NCBI GenBank assembly: GCA_026705925.1
Contig: JAPOZT010000031.1
Coordinates: 85,712-149,711 of the forward strand
Direction of reading: 5' to 3'
DNA length: 64,000 nt
Source of the DNA: Gemmatimonadota bacterium
Lineage (GTDB): Bacteria; JAAXHH01
Below the pieces are notes generated by a model. It was given only the letters and a program-made list of their open reading frames with translations, was not told the DNA's origin and ran no database searches. Below are positions 18,602 to 28,280 of this stretch, one piece after another (positions within the stretch are counted from its first letter, which is position 1; every line of letters starts with the position of its first letter). The translations under genes and the position numbers were made by a program.

Positions 18602-20844
18602 ACCGCGCAACGATCGGACTGCTGTACAGGAACGAAATGCGCATGCTGCTGCGGGACCGCCGGACGGTGGTACTGAGCATTCTCCTGCCGCTCCTCGTTC
18701 TGCCGGCGATCCTCTTCGGTTTCAAGTTCATGAACGAATGGCGCCAGGAACAGCAGGATACGACGACGTATCGCTACGCCGTCGTGGGCGCCTACGCCGA
18801 CTCCGTCCGTGCGCTCATCGCGAGGGGCGAAACACGCGCTGCTGGTGGTCCGGCCGAGAACGTGGATCTGGTCGAGAATGGGGATCCGGCCGAAACCGGG
18901 GATCCGGCCGAGGACGGCGGTCCGGCCGGAAACGCGGAGCCCGCCGATACCGGGGATGACGACCGGCAGCCTGCCTCATTTCTGGAGGTGGAGGCCGCGA
19001 TGCCCGATTCGAGCCTTGAAGCCGGCGACCTGGATTTCTACCTGGAAGCCCTGACCGGATCCGAAGCCGATTCGCTCGACCTGGCTCGCGCCGCGGCCGA
19101 CACCGCGGAAACCGGGGATGGAGACGACACCACGGAACACGGGGAGGAAGCCGTCGTTGAGGTGACCGTGGCGGACGAGCGGTATCCGGGGGTCCCCGTG
19201 GTCAGGGTCTACTACCGCGCCAACCGGGACGATTCCAGAAGGGGCAGCGCCCTGCTGGTGGACCGGATGATGGACGCGAGGAAACAGGACCGCGCCGAAG
19301 CGCTCCGTGAAAGCGGGCTCGAGACGGACCCCGATGAAGCCATCCGGCTATCACGGGTGGACGTCGCCACCCCCGCGCAGGCGGCGGGGTTCTATTTCGG
19401 ACGATTACTGCCCCTGCTGCTCGTTTTTCTGACGCTCACCGGCGCGTCGGTGGCGGCCATGGACAGCGTCGCGGGCGAGAAGGAGCGGGGATCGCTGGAA
19501 ACCCTCCTGACCACGTCGGTCCGCCGGATCGAGATCATCGCCGCCAAGCAGTTGACGATCCTGTCCGTCGCGCTCTTCATCACCCTGGCGCAGGCAGGGA
19601 ACCTCTTCGTGTACCTCGGTCTCGGGTTCATCGATCTCCCCGCGGAAATGGACATCGATGTATCGCCGGTGGCCGTACTGGTGCTTTTCGTCATGTACAT
19701 CCCCGTGGCCATCGTGGTATCTTCCCTCCTGCTGCTGATCTCGGCCTATGCGAAGACCTACAAGGAGACGCAGCTCTACCTCCTGCCGGTGTTTCTCGGA
19801 CTCATGGTCCTGACGGCGGCGGGGTTGCTCCCGGCGGTATCCCTGCGCTCGCTGATCGCCGTCGTGCCGGTCGCGAACGTCAGCGTGGCCGTACGGGAAA
19901 TCATGGTCGGCCATTACGACATCCCCATGCTCCTTGTAGCCAGCGCATCCATGTTGCTTGCCGCCTTCCTGATGCTCAGATGGTCGTCCCGCATGCTGGA
20001 CAATGAAAGGCTCGTCACCGCGCAGGACATGGACGAGGCGGACCTGGCGGGCGGCGCGGCGCTGTTTCCCAAACGGGTGCTCCTGTGGTTTCTCGGCATG
20101 TGGGCCATCGTCATCATCGCCCCTTCGAACATAGACGCGCTGACCCGGCTCGAGGGGCAGTGGGCCTTCAACATGTTCGGCGTTTTCTTCCTGGGCTCGC
20201 TGCTCATGATCCAGGTACACCGGCTCGACTGGCGCCAGGCCCTGGCGATCCGCCCGGTGCGGCCCCAGGTATGGCTGGCGGTGCTGCTTCTGGTGCCGTC
20301 GACCCTGTTGACCGGGATCTTCGTCGTGGGGCTGTCCAGCGTATTCCTGCCCTTCCCGGAAGAATTGCTGGAGCAGTTCGCCAGCGAACTTCTTCCAGAC
20401 GACTTCCCGTTGTGGCAGATCATGCTCATGATGGCCCTTACGCCCGGCATCGTGGAGGAAATGGCCTTTCGAGGCCTGCTGCTGCACGGTCTGCACCGCC
20501 GGCTGAGGCCGGTCGTGCTCATCCTGGTGGTCGGCATCATATTCGGATTGTTCCACCAGGCCCTGTTCCGCATCATTCCGACGACCTACCTGGGCGTGGT
20601 AATCACCACCGTAGCGGTCCTCACCGGATCGATCTTCCCGTGCATGCTGCTCCACGCGGGCAACAACGCCTTCGCCTTCCTCCTCTACCGCTATGGCGTC
20701 GAGATCGAGACCTGGCCCCCGGAGCTGCTCCTGCTGAACGTGCCGGTCTTTGTCTTCGCGCTCTATCTGCTGTACCGGTACCGTACGCCCTATCCGGGCC
20801 TGCTGCCCTTCAGGAAAGGGGTACGCGGAGACCCGGCGGACTAG
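18598..20844 (+). CDS. ABC-2 permease fused to a CPBP intramembrane protease
   Basis: 748-residue two-domain membrane protein. The N-terminal half is a NatB-like permease: a first helix about residues 20-40, a large acidic outer loop, then helices from FGRLLPLLLVFLTLTGASVAA with VAGEKERGSLETLLTTSVRR. The C-terminal half carries the CPBP (CAAX-processing/bacteriocin-processing) motifs: EEMAFRGLLLHGL (E-E-x3-R), FGLFHQALF (FxxxH) and LLHAGNNAF (HxxxN). The acidic loop contains a six-unit 18-bp repeat (18844-18951). NatB-CPBP fusions are known in other bacteria. The protease half may process or protect against a peptide substrate, which is inference. Confidence 0.88.
18844..18951 (+). repeat. 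In-frame 18-bp tandem repeat in the ABC-CPBP permease
   Basis: Six 18-bp units encode GGPAEN, VDLVEN, GDPAET, GDPAED, GGPAGN and AEPADT. The DNA consensus is close to GGGGATCCGGCCGAAACC and resembles the hemY repeat at 4253-4342 in unit length and in the encoded GDPA core. Confidence 0.85.
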
Positions 20845-20868
20845 CGTATTCAGCCATAGCGATAGGTA

Positions 20869-20897
20869 TTGCCTCCCGTGGCCCGCAACCATATATT
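20869..20897 (+). promoter_or_regulatory. Probable promoter of the methyltransferase gene
   Basis: TTGCCT (20869-20874) and TATATT (20892-20897) with a 17-base spacer, 69 bases before the start codon at 20966. Confidence 0.45.
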
Positions 20898-20965
20898 GGC
20901 TCCGGTATATTGCGATATCCGTGTGCCTGCGCTGACCTGGACTCCGGCTGCCATCCTTCCCGTAC

Positions 20966-21559
20966 ATGTCTCGATCCGCACAACATCCGTTTTTGCTGTT
21001 TCTCCGGGTCATGATGAAGAACCCGCTGAGCGTGTGCGCCCTGACCCCCAGTTCGAGAATACTCGCCCGGGCCATGGCCAGGGGACTGGAAATCCGGCCC
21101 AACGAGTCCGTCATGGAACTGGGACCGGGCACCGGCGCGCTTACGGACCAGATCCGGCATATCCTCCCCGATGACGACGGTTATATCGGCATAGAACTGG
21201 AACCACGATTCGTTCACCTGCTGAGGGACCGGTTTCCCAACCTTCGTTTCGAACACGATACCGTCACCCGGGCGTTCCAGGTGCACACGGAATCGGGCGT
21301 ACCGCCGGTCAAGGCCGTCATCTCAGGACTGTCCATATCCACCATGCCGGTCCCGGTAATCGACGAGATCATCGGCAACCTGGACCGGCTCCTGGGGCCC
21401 GGTTCCGTGTTCCGCATGTTCCAGTACGTCCACGCCTACTATCTGCCTTCGGCAGTTCGGTTTCGCCGCCGCATGACCCCGCTGTTCTCCGACTACCGTT
21501 GCGAATCCCTCGTCGTGCGGAACCTGCCCCCGGCTTTCGTACTGACCTGGACCCGCTAG
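20966..21559 (+). CDS. Class I SAM methyltransferase, PmtA/KsgA-like
   Basis: 197-residue Rossmann-fold methyltransferase. The SAM motif I is VMELGPGTGALTDQIRH with acidic IGIELEPRFVHLLRDRF as motif II. The N-terminal LTPSSRILARAMARGLEI resembles phospholipid N-methyltransferases of the Rhodobacter PmtA type, and the motif I also resembles rRNA adenine dimethyltransferases. The short length and the VISGLSISTMPVPVIDEII segment in place of an NLPY motif favour the phospholipid group. No Shine-Dalgarno stands directly before the ATG, so a start at MMKNPLSV (21011) is also possible. Confidence 0.72.
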   Translation: MSRSAQHPFLLFLRVMMKNPLSVCALTPSSRILARAMARGLEIRPNESVMELGPGTGALTDQIRHILPDDDGYIGIELEPRFVHLLRDRFPNLRFEHDTVTRAFQVHTESGVPPVKAVISGLSISTMPVPVIDEIIGNLDRLLGPGSVFRMFQYVHAYYLPSAVRFRRRMTPLFSDYRCESLVVRNLPPAFVLTWTR

Positions 21560-21771
21560 CACCTGGCGGCTCGCTGCCCGATATTTTAAAGTTTTTCCAT
21601 GCGCATATTGTAATATAAGGTGATTTCCCGCCGTGGCTCTGGCGGGCAGTGTAGCCTTTTCGCGCCGTCATGGAATATAACCGCTGGCGAGGTATAGGCC
21701 TGACGGAAGACGCAAACGTCGAAGTTTCCTGGTTCGATCTGCACCACGCACAGGAAGGAACACCTGCGAAC

Positions 21772-24471
21772 ATGCATTTGAAATCCATTTTCCCGCCGAT
21801 CTCCGCTCTGGTGGTCCTTTGCACCCTGTCCACCCGTACTGTTACCGCCCAGTCGGTCGCTGGCGAATCATCCGTCCCCGCCATGGAGGCGGCGCAACGC
21901 ACCGGCCAGATTTCGATCGACGGACGGTTGGATGAAACAGCCTGGGCGGCGGCCATCCCCGCGACGCGGTTTGTTCAGCGGGAGCCGGTGGAGGGGGCCG
22001 AGCCCGGTGAGGCCACCGAGGTCCGTATACTCTACGACGACGGCGCCGTTTATATCGGCGCCCGGATGTACGACGATCACCCGGACCAGATCGGCAGGCA
22101 ACTCGTCCGGCGGGACGAACGGGGTGCTTTCGACCTTTTCTCCGTTTCCATCGATCCGAACAATGACCGGCTGACCGGCTACCAGTTCCGTGTGAGCGCC
22201 GCCGGGGCGCAGCGGGACGCCTACCTTTATGACGACGTGCGCCAGGACGACGCGTGGGACGCCGTATGGGAGTCCGGCGTGACGATCGACGATCAGGGCT
22301 GGGTCGCCGAGATGCGGATTCCCCTGTCCCAGATTCGGTACGAACCGAGGAACGAGCCCCAGACCTGGGGCGTTAACTTCATGCGAAGGCGCCTGGCCGC
22401 GAACGAGTCGATCGACTTCGCCCTCCAGTCCCGGCTACGGCACGGAAGGGTCAGCGTCCTCGGTCGCCTGAACGGCCTGGTCCTTCCTTCGGGGGCCAGC
22501 CGCCTCGAAATCCGTCCCTACGTCCTCGGCAGCGCCCGGACCGCCCGGGCCGAACAGGGGAACCCTTTCTTCGACGGATCCGACTTCAGTGGGCGGGGAG
22601 GGTTTGGTTTGCGTTACGGACTCAGTCCATCCTACCACCTGATCCTTACCGTCAACCCGGACTTCGGGCAGGTGGAAGTGGATCCCGCCGTTATAAACCT
22701 CTCGGCCTTCGAGACTTTTTTCCGGGAACAGCGGCCGTTTTTCGTGTTAGACGCCCAGGAGTTTGAATTCGGCCTGTCGGGCCGGGATGAACTGTACTAC
22801 AGTCGGCGGATCGGCCGGCAGCCCCGGGGCGGCACGCCGGACGATGCGGATTTCGCCGATATCCCCACGGAGACCAGCATTCTCGGCGCGGCCAAGATCA
22901 CCGGGCGTTCGCCGGGCGGCGTGTCCATCGGTGCCCTGGCCGCGGTCACGGGCCGGGAGTCGGGAAAAGCCCACTCGATTTCGGACGGCAGAATCCGGGA
23001 ATTCACGGTCGAGCCCCGGGCGGAATTCGGCGTTTTCCGGATCCGCAAGGACTACCGAAGCGGCGCCAGCCAGGTCGGCGCCGTCGGATCGTTGGTGCAC
23101 CGGGCCCTTCCGGATGACGGCGCCTTCGACTACCTCACGTCCGAGGCCTTTTCCGGCGGGGTGGACTTCGAGCACAACTGGGGGGGCGCGCGTTCGCGGG
23201 ACTGGGCAGTCTACGGTTATCTGGCGGGCAGCCGCGTCCAGGGAAGCCCTGAGGCGCTGACCCGGATTCAGCGGTCCAGCAATCATTACTTCCAGCGTCC
23301 GGACGCCACGCGGCTGGCCGTGGATTCGACCGCCACCTCCATGAACGGGTACAACTGGCGGTTGCAGTTCGCCCGCCGGGACGCCGAACACTGGACCGGA
23401 GCGCTCTGGTTCGCCCAGATATCGCCCGGTTTCGAGATCAACGACCTGGGTTTCTCGCGCTCAGGCGAACGTCTCGACGGCGGCGCGCGGATCGAATACC
23501 AGCACATCACGCCGGGACGCTACCTCCGCAACTACCGGTTCAATTTCTTTACCTTCTACAACTTCCGGCACGAGGCGCTCGATGACCCCTGGGCCTGGTC
23601 GTCCTGGCGGAACAACTACAAGAACGGCCGGTTCTGGGCCGGGGCGGATTTCGAACTGAACAACAACTGGGACGTTTTCCTGGGCTCCAGTTACAGCCCC
23701 ACCCAGTTCAGTGACACGCGGACCCGGGGCGGTCCGGTGATGGAGGATCCCGGGTCCTATTCATTCGACATCGGAGTCGGCACGGACCGCCGGAAACGGA
23801 TCTCCCTGGAGACGGAACTCGACTACGAGAACTACCAGCGGGGCGGCCATGAGTGGGGAGCGGAAGTCGAAGCCACGATTCGCCCAACCCCGAACTGGGA
23901 ACTGGAAGTTTCGCCTAATTTCAGCTGGGAGCGGAACGCGGCCCAGTATGTTACCCGGACCGACGCCCTGCCCTTCGCACCCACTTACGGCAGCCGTTAC
24001 GTGTTCTCGGACCTTGAGCGGCGGTCCTTTTCCCTCGAAACCCGGTTGAACGTCGCCTTCTCCCCCGACCTGACTTTGCAGCTGTATGCACAGCCCCTGC
24101 TTTCATCGGGCGATTATCTCAACTACAAGCAGTTGCTAAGGGCGAGCAGCTTCGATTTCGACGTATTGAACGAGGGAACGCGTTCCTTCATCGATCCGGC
24201 GGACGGTTATCGTTACCTCGATTTCGACGGGGACGGGATGCCAGATATCAATTTCTCGGACCGGGACTTCAACATCCAGTCCCTGCGCATGAACGTGGTG
24301 CTGCGCTGGGAGTACCGCCCCGGTTCCAGGGTCTTTCTCGTCTGGCAGCAGACCCGGAGCGAACGGGACGAGAACGGGACGCTGAACATCGGCAGAGACT
24401 TCGGAAATCTCTTCGGCGGCGAATCGGAGAACATATTCATCGTCAAGTTCAATTACTGGTTCGGCGTGTGA
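21772..24471 (+). CDS. DUF5916 outer-membrane protein with CBM9-like N-terminal domain
   Basis: 899-residue secreted protein. It begins with a signal peptide (MHLKSIFPPISALVVLC, cleaved near TVTAQS). Residues about 30-230 form a CBM9/DOMON-like domain (ISIDGRLDETAWAAA; ATEVRILYDDGAVYIGARMYDDHP; QFRVSAAGAQRDAYLYDD). The rest alternates short hydrophobic strands rich in Tyr, Trp and Arg and ends KFNYWFGV, like an outer-membrane beta-barrel. ATG 21772 was chosen for the signal peptide; the upstream frame from 21670 lacks one. The role of the family is unknown; members are common in Bacteroidota and Gemmatimonadota. Confidence 0.85.
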   Translation: MHLKSIFPPISALVVLCTLSTRTVTAQSVAGESSVPAMEAAQRTGQISIDGRLDETAWAAAIPATRFVQREPVEGAEPGEATEVRILYDDGAVYIGARMYDDHPDQIGRQLVRRDERGAFDLFSVSIDPNNDRLTGYQFRVSAAGAQRDAYLYDDVRQDDAWDAVWESGVTIDDQGWVAEMRIPLSQIRYEPRNEPQTWGVNFMRRRLAANESIDFALQSRLRHGRVSVLGRLNGLVLPSGASRLEIRPYVLGSARTARAEQGNPFFDGSDFSGRGGFGLRYGLSPSYHLILTVNPDFGQVEVDPAVINLSAFETFFREQRPFFVLDAQEFEFGLSGRDELYYSRRIGRQPRGGTPDDADFADIPTETSILGAAKITGRSPGGVSIGALAAVTGRESGKAHSISDGRIREFTVEPRAEFGVFRIRKDYRSGASQVGAVGSLVHRALPDDGAFDYLTSEAFSGGVDFEHNWGGARSRDWAVYGYLAGSRVQGSPEALTRIQRSSNHYFQRPDATRLAVDSTATSMNGYNWRLQFARRDAEHWTGALWFAQISPGFEINDLGFSRSGERLDGGARIEYQHITPGRYLRNYRFNFFTFYNFRHEALDDPWAWSSWRNNYKNGRFWAGADFELNNNWDVFLGSSYSPTQFSDTRTRGGPVMEDPGSYSFDIGVGTDRRKRISLETELDYENYQRGGHEWGAEVEATIRPTPNWELEVSPNFSWERNAAQYVTRTDALPFAPTYGSRYVFSDLERRSFSLETRLNVAFSPDLTLQLYAQPLLSSGDYLNYKQLLRASSFDFDVLNEGTRSFIDPADGYRYLDFDGDGMPDINFSDRDFNIQSLRMNVVLRWEYRPGSRVFLVWQQTRSERDENGTLNIGRDFGNLFGGESENIFIVKFNYWFGV

Positions 24472-24508
24472 ATGCAGACGGACAGGCGGATCCACACCCC
24501 GAAGCGGC

Positions 24509-24538
24509 TTGACACGGGGACGTTTTTGTGGCCATATT
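24509..24538 (+). promoter_or_regulatory. Probable promoter of dsbD
   Basis: TTGACA (24509-24514) and CATATT (24533-24538) separated by 18 bases, 70 bases upstream of the dsbD start. Confidence 0.5.
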
Positions 24539-24607
24539 GTGCTTGTGTAACTGATTACGCCGCATGAATATCCGGGCGGCATCCACCCGCACGAACCGAA
24601 ACACGCC

Positions 24608-26860
24608 ATGAAATCAACTCAAGACGCCATGAGATCGATGCGCACCTCCCTATTGACGCTCGCGGTCCTGTTCGCCTTCGGCGCCGGCGCCTGGTCCGTC
24701 CATGGTCAGGCGGTCCGCACCGATTACATGGAGACCGAACTGGTCGTGGAGACGACGTCCGTCAAGCCCAGGCAGCCTTTCTGGGCCGGCCTGCGGATGA
24801 AGATGGACGAGCACTGGCACACCTACTGGCGCAACCCGGCCGATTCGGGGCTTCCTACGAAGATACACTGGGCGCTGCCCGATGGGTTCAAGGCCGGTGA
24901 GATCAACTGGCCCTATCCCCAGAAGATCGAACTCGACATCCTGGCCAGCTACGGGTACGAAGGCGAGACGCTCCTGCTCGTGGAAATCACGCCTCCGGCC
25001 GACCTGGAGACCGGCGGGACGGTCGACGTCGGGGCCTTTGCCTCCTGGCTGGTCTGCGCGGAAATCTGTCTCCCGGGAGAATCCGGATACCAGGTGACGC
25101 TGCCCGTTTCCACGGAGGTGCCCCAGGCCGATGAGCGATGGACCGATCTCTTTGCCCGCACCCGGGAGCAACTTCCGGTCCCGGTCCCCGGATGGCACGT
25201 CGAGGCCGCTATTTCCGATTCCACCGTGGCGCTGCACGCCGCGCCGCCAGAATGGTTCCCTGGAAACCTCACCGGCGCCGAGTTCTACCCCTACAACGCT
25301 GACCTGATCGACTACATATCTCCCCAGAAACTGGAGAAGACGGAGACCGGGTACCTTTTGACGATGCGCCGGTCGGGCTTTTACACGAGCAGGCCGGAAC
25401 AGATCGCGGGCGTGCTGGTGTCCGCGGATGGATGGCGCGGCCCCGGATCGGAACGCGCCCTGGCCGTGAGCGCCGTCTATGCGGATGTGCTGCCGGCCGC
25501 GGTCGCTGCGATCGGTTCGCCAGGTTCGCCAGGTTCCGGCAACGTTTCGGCGGTTTCCGGTCTTGCTGCCACGGCGATTTCCGGCGATCTCGTGTCCGGC
25601 CTGTGGCAGGCTCTGCTCTTCGCCCTCATCGGCGGCCTGATCCTCAACCTGATGCCCTGCGTCCTCCCCGTGCTGTCCATCAAGGTACTCGGGTTCATCC
25701 ACCAGGCGGGCGACGACCCGGCAAAGGCCCGCCGGCACGGGCTGGTCTTCACCGCGGGCGTCCTGGTCTCCTTTCTCGCGCTGGCGGCCGTCCTGATCGC
25801 CCTGCGGGCCGGGGGAGAGCAGTTGGGCTGGGGATTCCAGCTCCAGTCGCCGGTCTTCATCGTCATCCTGTCAGTCATCATCTTCATGTTCGGCCTGAGC
25901 CTCTTCGGCGTCTTCGAGATCGGCACGTCACTGGTCGGTCTCGGCGGGCGAATGGATTCGGGCAGCGGACTCGGCGGATCCTTCCTGAGCGGCGTCCTGG
26001 CCACGGTCGTGGCCACGCCGTGCACCGCGCCGTTCATGGGCGTGGCCCTGGGATACGCCCTGACGCAGTCGGCGGCGCAGTCCCTGGCGATCTTTGGGTT
26101 CCTCGGCCTGGGCATGGCCCTGCCCTACCTGACCCTGTCATCCGTTCCCGCCCTGCTGCGGTACGTGCCGAAACCCGGCGCGTGGATGGAATCCTTCAAG
26201 CAGTTCATGGGCTTCCTCATGATGGCCACCGTGGTCTGGCTGCTCTGGGTGCTGAACCTCCAGACGGATCCCAACCTGGTCGCCCTGGTGATGGTTCTGC
26301 TGGTGCTGGTAGCCCTTGGAAGCTGGATTCTCGGCCGCTGGGGAGGCATCGCTGCCGGCAGCCGTTCCAGGATAGCTGCCCGTGCTGCCGCCGCGGTGAT
26401 CATCATCGCGAGCATGGTAACTGTACTGAGCCAGGTGCCTGCCCCGGCCAAGGCGGAACGGACCGCCGCAGCCACGACGTACAGCGCGGGGCTGGAGTGG
26501 GAACCCTTCTCCCGGCAGCTGGTGCAGGACCTGCGCACATCGGGAAAGTCGGTTTTCGTGGACTTCACCGCGGCCTGGTGCCTGAGCTGCCAGGTCAACA
26601 AGCGCGTGGCGCTGAGCGACAGCCGCGTGGTCGAACAGTTCGAGACCCTGGGCGTCGTCCCGGTCCAGGCCGACTGGACGTCGAGGGACCCCGAGATCAC
26701 GCGGGCACTGGCCGAGTTCGGTCGCAACAGTGTCCCGCTTTACGTGCTGTATACGGGCGGTCCGGATTCCGTACCGGAGATCCTTCCGGAATTGCTCACG
26801 CCCGGCCTGGTGCTGGACGCGTTGAAGAAGGTGGAAAGCGGGAGCGCGGCCAGCAGGTAG
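24608..26860 (+). CDS. dsbD: Thiol:disulfide interchange protein DsbD (ScsB/DsbD type)
   Basis: 750-residue inner-membrane electron carrier moving reducing power from cytoplasmic thioredoxin to the periplasm. A signal peptide (LLTLAVLFAFGAGAWS) precedes a periplasmic domain with a C-x3-C pair (LVCAEICLPGE). Eight hydrophobic segments follow with the two membrane cysteines in LNLMPCVLPVLSIKVLG and VATPCTAPFMGVALG. The C-terminal thioredoxin fold has the active site FTAAWCLSCQVNKR. All three redox pairs are present, so it should be functional. A 9-bp repeat (GSPGSPGSG) lies before the first helix. The secreted redoxin gene begins 43 bp downstream. Confidence 0.93.
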   Translation: MKSTQDAMRSMRTSLLTLAVLFAFGAGAWSVHGQAVRTDYMETELVVETTSVKPRQPFWAGLRMKMDEHWHTYWRNPADSGLPTKIHWALPDGFKAGEINWPYPQKIELDILASYGYEGETLLLVEITPPADLETGGTVDVGAFASWLVCAEICLPGESGYQVTLPVSTEVPQADERWTDLFARTREQLPVPVPGWHVEAAISDSTVALHAAPPEWFPGNLTGAEFYPYNADLIDYISPQKLEKTETGYLLTMRRSGFYTSRPEQIAGVLVSADGWRGPGSERALAVSAVYADVLPAAVAAIGSPGSPGSGNVSAVSGLAATAISGDLVSGLWQALLFALIGGLILNLMPCVLPVLSIKVLGFIHQAGDDPAKARRHGLVFTAGVLVSFLALAAVLIALRAGGEQLGWGFQLQSPVFIVILSVIIFMFGLSLFGVFEIGTSLVGLGGRMDSGSGLGGSFLSGVLATVVATPCTAPFMGVALGYALTQSAAQSLAIFGFLGLGMALPYLTLSSVPALLRYVPKPGAWMESFKQFMGFLMMATVVWLLWVLNLQTDPNLVALVMVLLVLVALGSWILGRWGGIAAGSRSRIAARAAAAVIIIASMVTVLSQVPAPAKAERTAAATTYSAGLEWEPFSRQLVQDLRTSGKSVFVDFTAAWCLSCQVNKRVALSDSRVVEQFETLGVVPVQADWTSRDPEITRALAEFGRNSVPLYVLYTGGPDSVPEILPELLTPGLVLDALKKVESGSAASR

Positions 26861-26903
26861 TATTTGAAGTAGTTTGACGTTACTATTCACAAGGAGGATG
26901 TTC

Positions 26904-27530
26904 ATGAAGAGGATTCTGATTCCGGCAGCCGTGGTGGCCGTCGCCGCCGCGTTCGTGCTGGTTAACTTTTCCACGCCGATGGCCGCAGGGGATGCCAAGG
27001 TGGGAAGCGCGGCCCCGGATTTCACGCTGACGGATACGAATGGCAACAGCGTGACGCTTTCGGACTACAGCGGCAAGTATGTGGTCCTGGAGTGGATCAA
27101 CTACGACTGTCCCTTCGTGGCCAAGCACTACGACGCCAAGAACATGCAGGGCCTGCAGGACAAGTACCGCGAGCAGGGCGTGGTCTGGCTGGCCGTCAAC
27201 TCGTCGGCCGAAGGCAAGCAGGGCCAGTTCTCCAATGAGGAAATCCACTCGCGCCTTAAGAAGCACGCGTCGACCGTGGACGCCTACCTGCTCGATGGTA
27301 ACGGCGACGTCGGCAGGGCGTACGGCGCCACCCACACGCCCCACATGTATATCATCAACCCGGAAGGCACCCTGATCTACATGGGCGCCATCGACAGCAT
27401 CAACTCGGCCAACATCGCCGACATTCCCAAGGCCGACAATTACGTCGTCATGGCCCTGGACGCGGCTTTTGCCGGCAATGAAGTGCCCGTCGAGATGACC
27501 CGGGCCTACGGCTGTACGGTGAAGTACTAG
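26904..27530 (+). CDS. Secreted redoxin/thioredoxin-fold protein
   Basis: 208-residue protein with an N-terminal signal or anchor (ILIPAAVVAVAAAFVLV) and an AhpC/TSA-type thioredoxin fold: GSAAPDFTLTDTNGN, YVVLEWINYDCPFVAKHY with the single conserved cysteine, and THTPHMYIINPEGTLIYMGAID. The motif DCPFV.KHY marks a widespread peroxiredoxin-like family without a CXXC. ATG 26904 has AGGAGG at 6 bases. It lies next to dsbD, which probably reduces it or a partner. A terminal cysteine in YGCTVKY could act as the resolving residue. Confidence 0.88.
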   Translation: MKRILIPAAVVAVAAAFVLVNFSTPMAAGDAKVGSAAPDFTLTDTNGNSVTLSDYSGKYVVLEWINYDCPFVAKHYDAKNMQGLQDKYREQGVVWLAVNSSAEGKQGQFSNEEIHSRLKKHASTVDAYLLDGNGDVGRAYGATHTPHMYIINPEGTLIYMGAIDSINSANIADIPKADNYVVMALDAAFAGNEVPVEMTRAYGCTVKY

Positions 27531-27640
27531 CGGGATTGAAGTCAGGGGGAGGTCACGCCGCTTTACGGGTTGTCGGCGCTCCCCCGGACCGTTTATATCT
27601 GAAGCCACATGATTGCCGTGACGGCATCTGCGGAGCCATT

Positions 27641-27850
27641 ATGACTTGTAATTTCACTTTGGACTTCTGGAAAGAAGAAGGCTGGTACGTTGGAAAACTC
27701 CGCGAAGTACCAGGTGTATTCAGTCAAGGCAAGAATCTTGAAGAACTGAAAACAAACATCAAGGATGCTTACGATTTGGTGATGCAGGAGACCGTACCGA
27801 CTCCTGTAAAAGAATTTGAGTCAACGGAACTGAGCCTGGAAGTACCTTGA
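27641..27850 (+). CDS. hicB: HicB family antitoxin
   Basis: 69-residue partial-RNase-H-fold antitoxin: CNFTLDFWKEEGWYVGKLRE, then VPGVFSQGKNLEELKTNIKDA. The typical HicB core is EGGYVAYCPELPG.SQGDTLEEALENIKEA. GGAG lies 6 bases before ATG 27641. No C-terminal DNA-binding domain is present, so any autorepression must use other means. It precedes hicA, the reverse of the canonical hicA-hicB order, and its stop overlaps the hicA TTG start. Base composition is visibly lower in GC than the flanks, which suggests acquisition. Confidence 0.88.
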   Translation: MTCNFTLDFWKEEGWYVGKLREVPGVFSQGKNLEELKTNIKDAYDLVMQETVPTPVKEFESTELSLEVP

Positions 27851-28032
27851 AACGAAGAGCGTTTATTAAGAGACTGACGGACGATGGTTGTTTCTTGAAA
27901 AGACACGGCAGAAGGCATGATCTCTACTTCAACCCCAAGAACAATAAATGGGCGCCCGTACCGAGACATCGGGAAATCAGCGAGAGCTTGTGTAAACTAA
28001 TTAGGCAGCAGTTACAACTAAACGACTCATAG
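27847..28032 (+). CDS. hicA: HicA family mRNA interferase toxin
   Basis: 61-residue dsRBD-fold toxin that cleaves mRNAs in a translation-independent way. KRRAFIKRLTDDGCFLKRHG, RRHDLYFNP with the catalytic His near 24, and WAPVPRHREI are the HicA hallmarks. The start is a TTG whose last two bases form part of the TGA stop of hicB, so the toxin is translationally coupled to the antitoxin. The length is normal. A perfect 17-bp-stem terminator follows 65 bases downstream. Confidence 0.88.
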   Translation: MKRRAFIKRLTDDGCFLKRHGRRHDLYFNPKNNKWAPVPRHREISESLCKLIRQQLQLNDS

Positions 28033-28097
28033 GCTTCGTCCAGATTGCCTAGCATTACAGCGGGTCGCGCCATCGTAAGGTAGAAGCCGTACAAACG

Positions 28098-28140
28098 AAA
28101 ATGCCGTTGTCGCCGCTCGTATGGCGACAACGGCATTTTT
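28098..28140. terminator. Long-stem terminator after hicA, possibly bidirectional
   Basis: AAAATGCCGTTGTCGCC (28098-28114) pairs perfectly over 17 bases with 28123-28139 around the loop GCTCGTAT. It is followed by a T-run and preceded by an A-run, as in a bidirectional rho-independent terminator. Confidence 0.9.
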
Positions 28141-28150
28141 AGAGTTATCT

Positions 28151-28178
28151 TTGACTACGCTCCCCCGTTTTCTATATT
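28151..28178 (+). promoter_or_regulatory. Probable promoter of the PhyH-ThDP-M81 operon
   Basis: TTGACT (28151-28156), 16-base spacer, TATATT (28173-28178), directly after the hicA terminator and about 100 bases before the first gene of the operon. Confidence 0.55.
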
Positions 28179-28280
28179 CCTGAACAAGCGATTTTGTTTC
28201 CACCGACGCCGGGACGGATCGTTTCCGTTCGTGTCGACTGGATACCCGTTTATACAACGCATGCCGCCAGGAGAGCCGCT

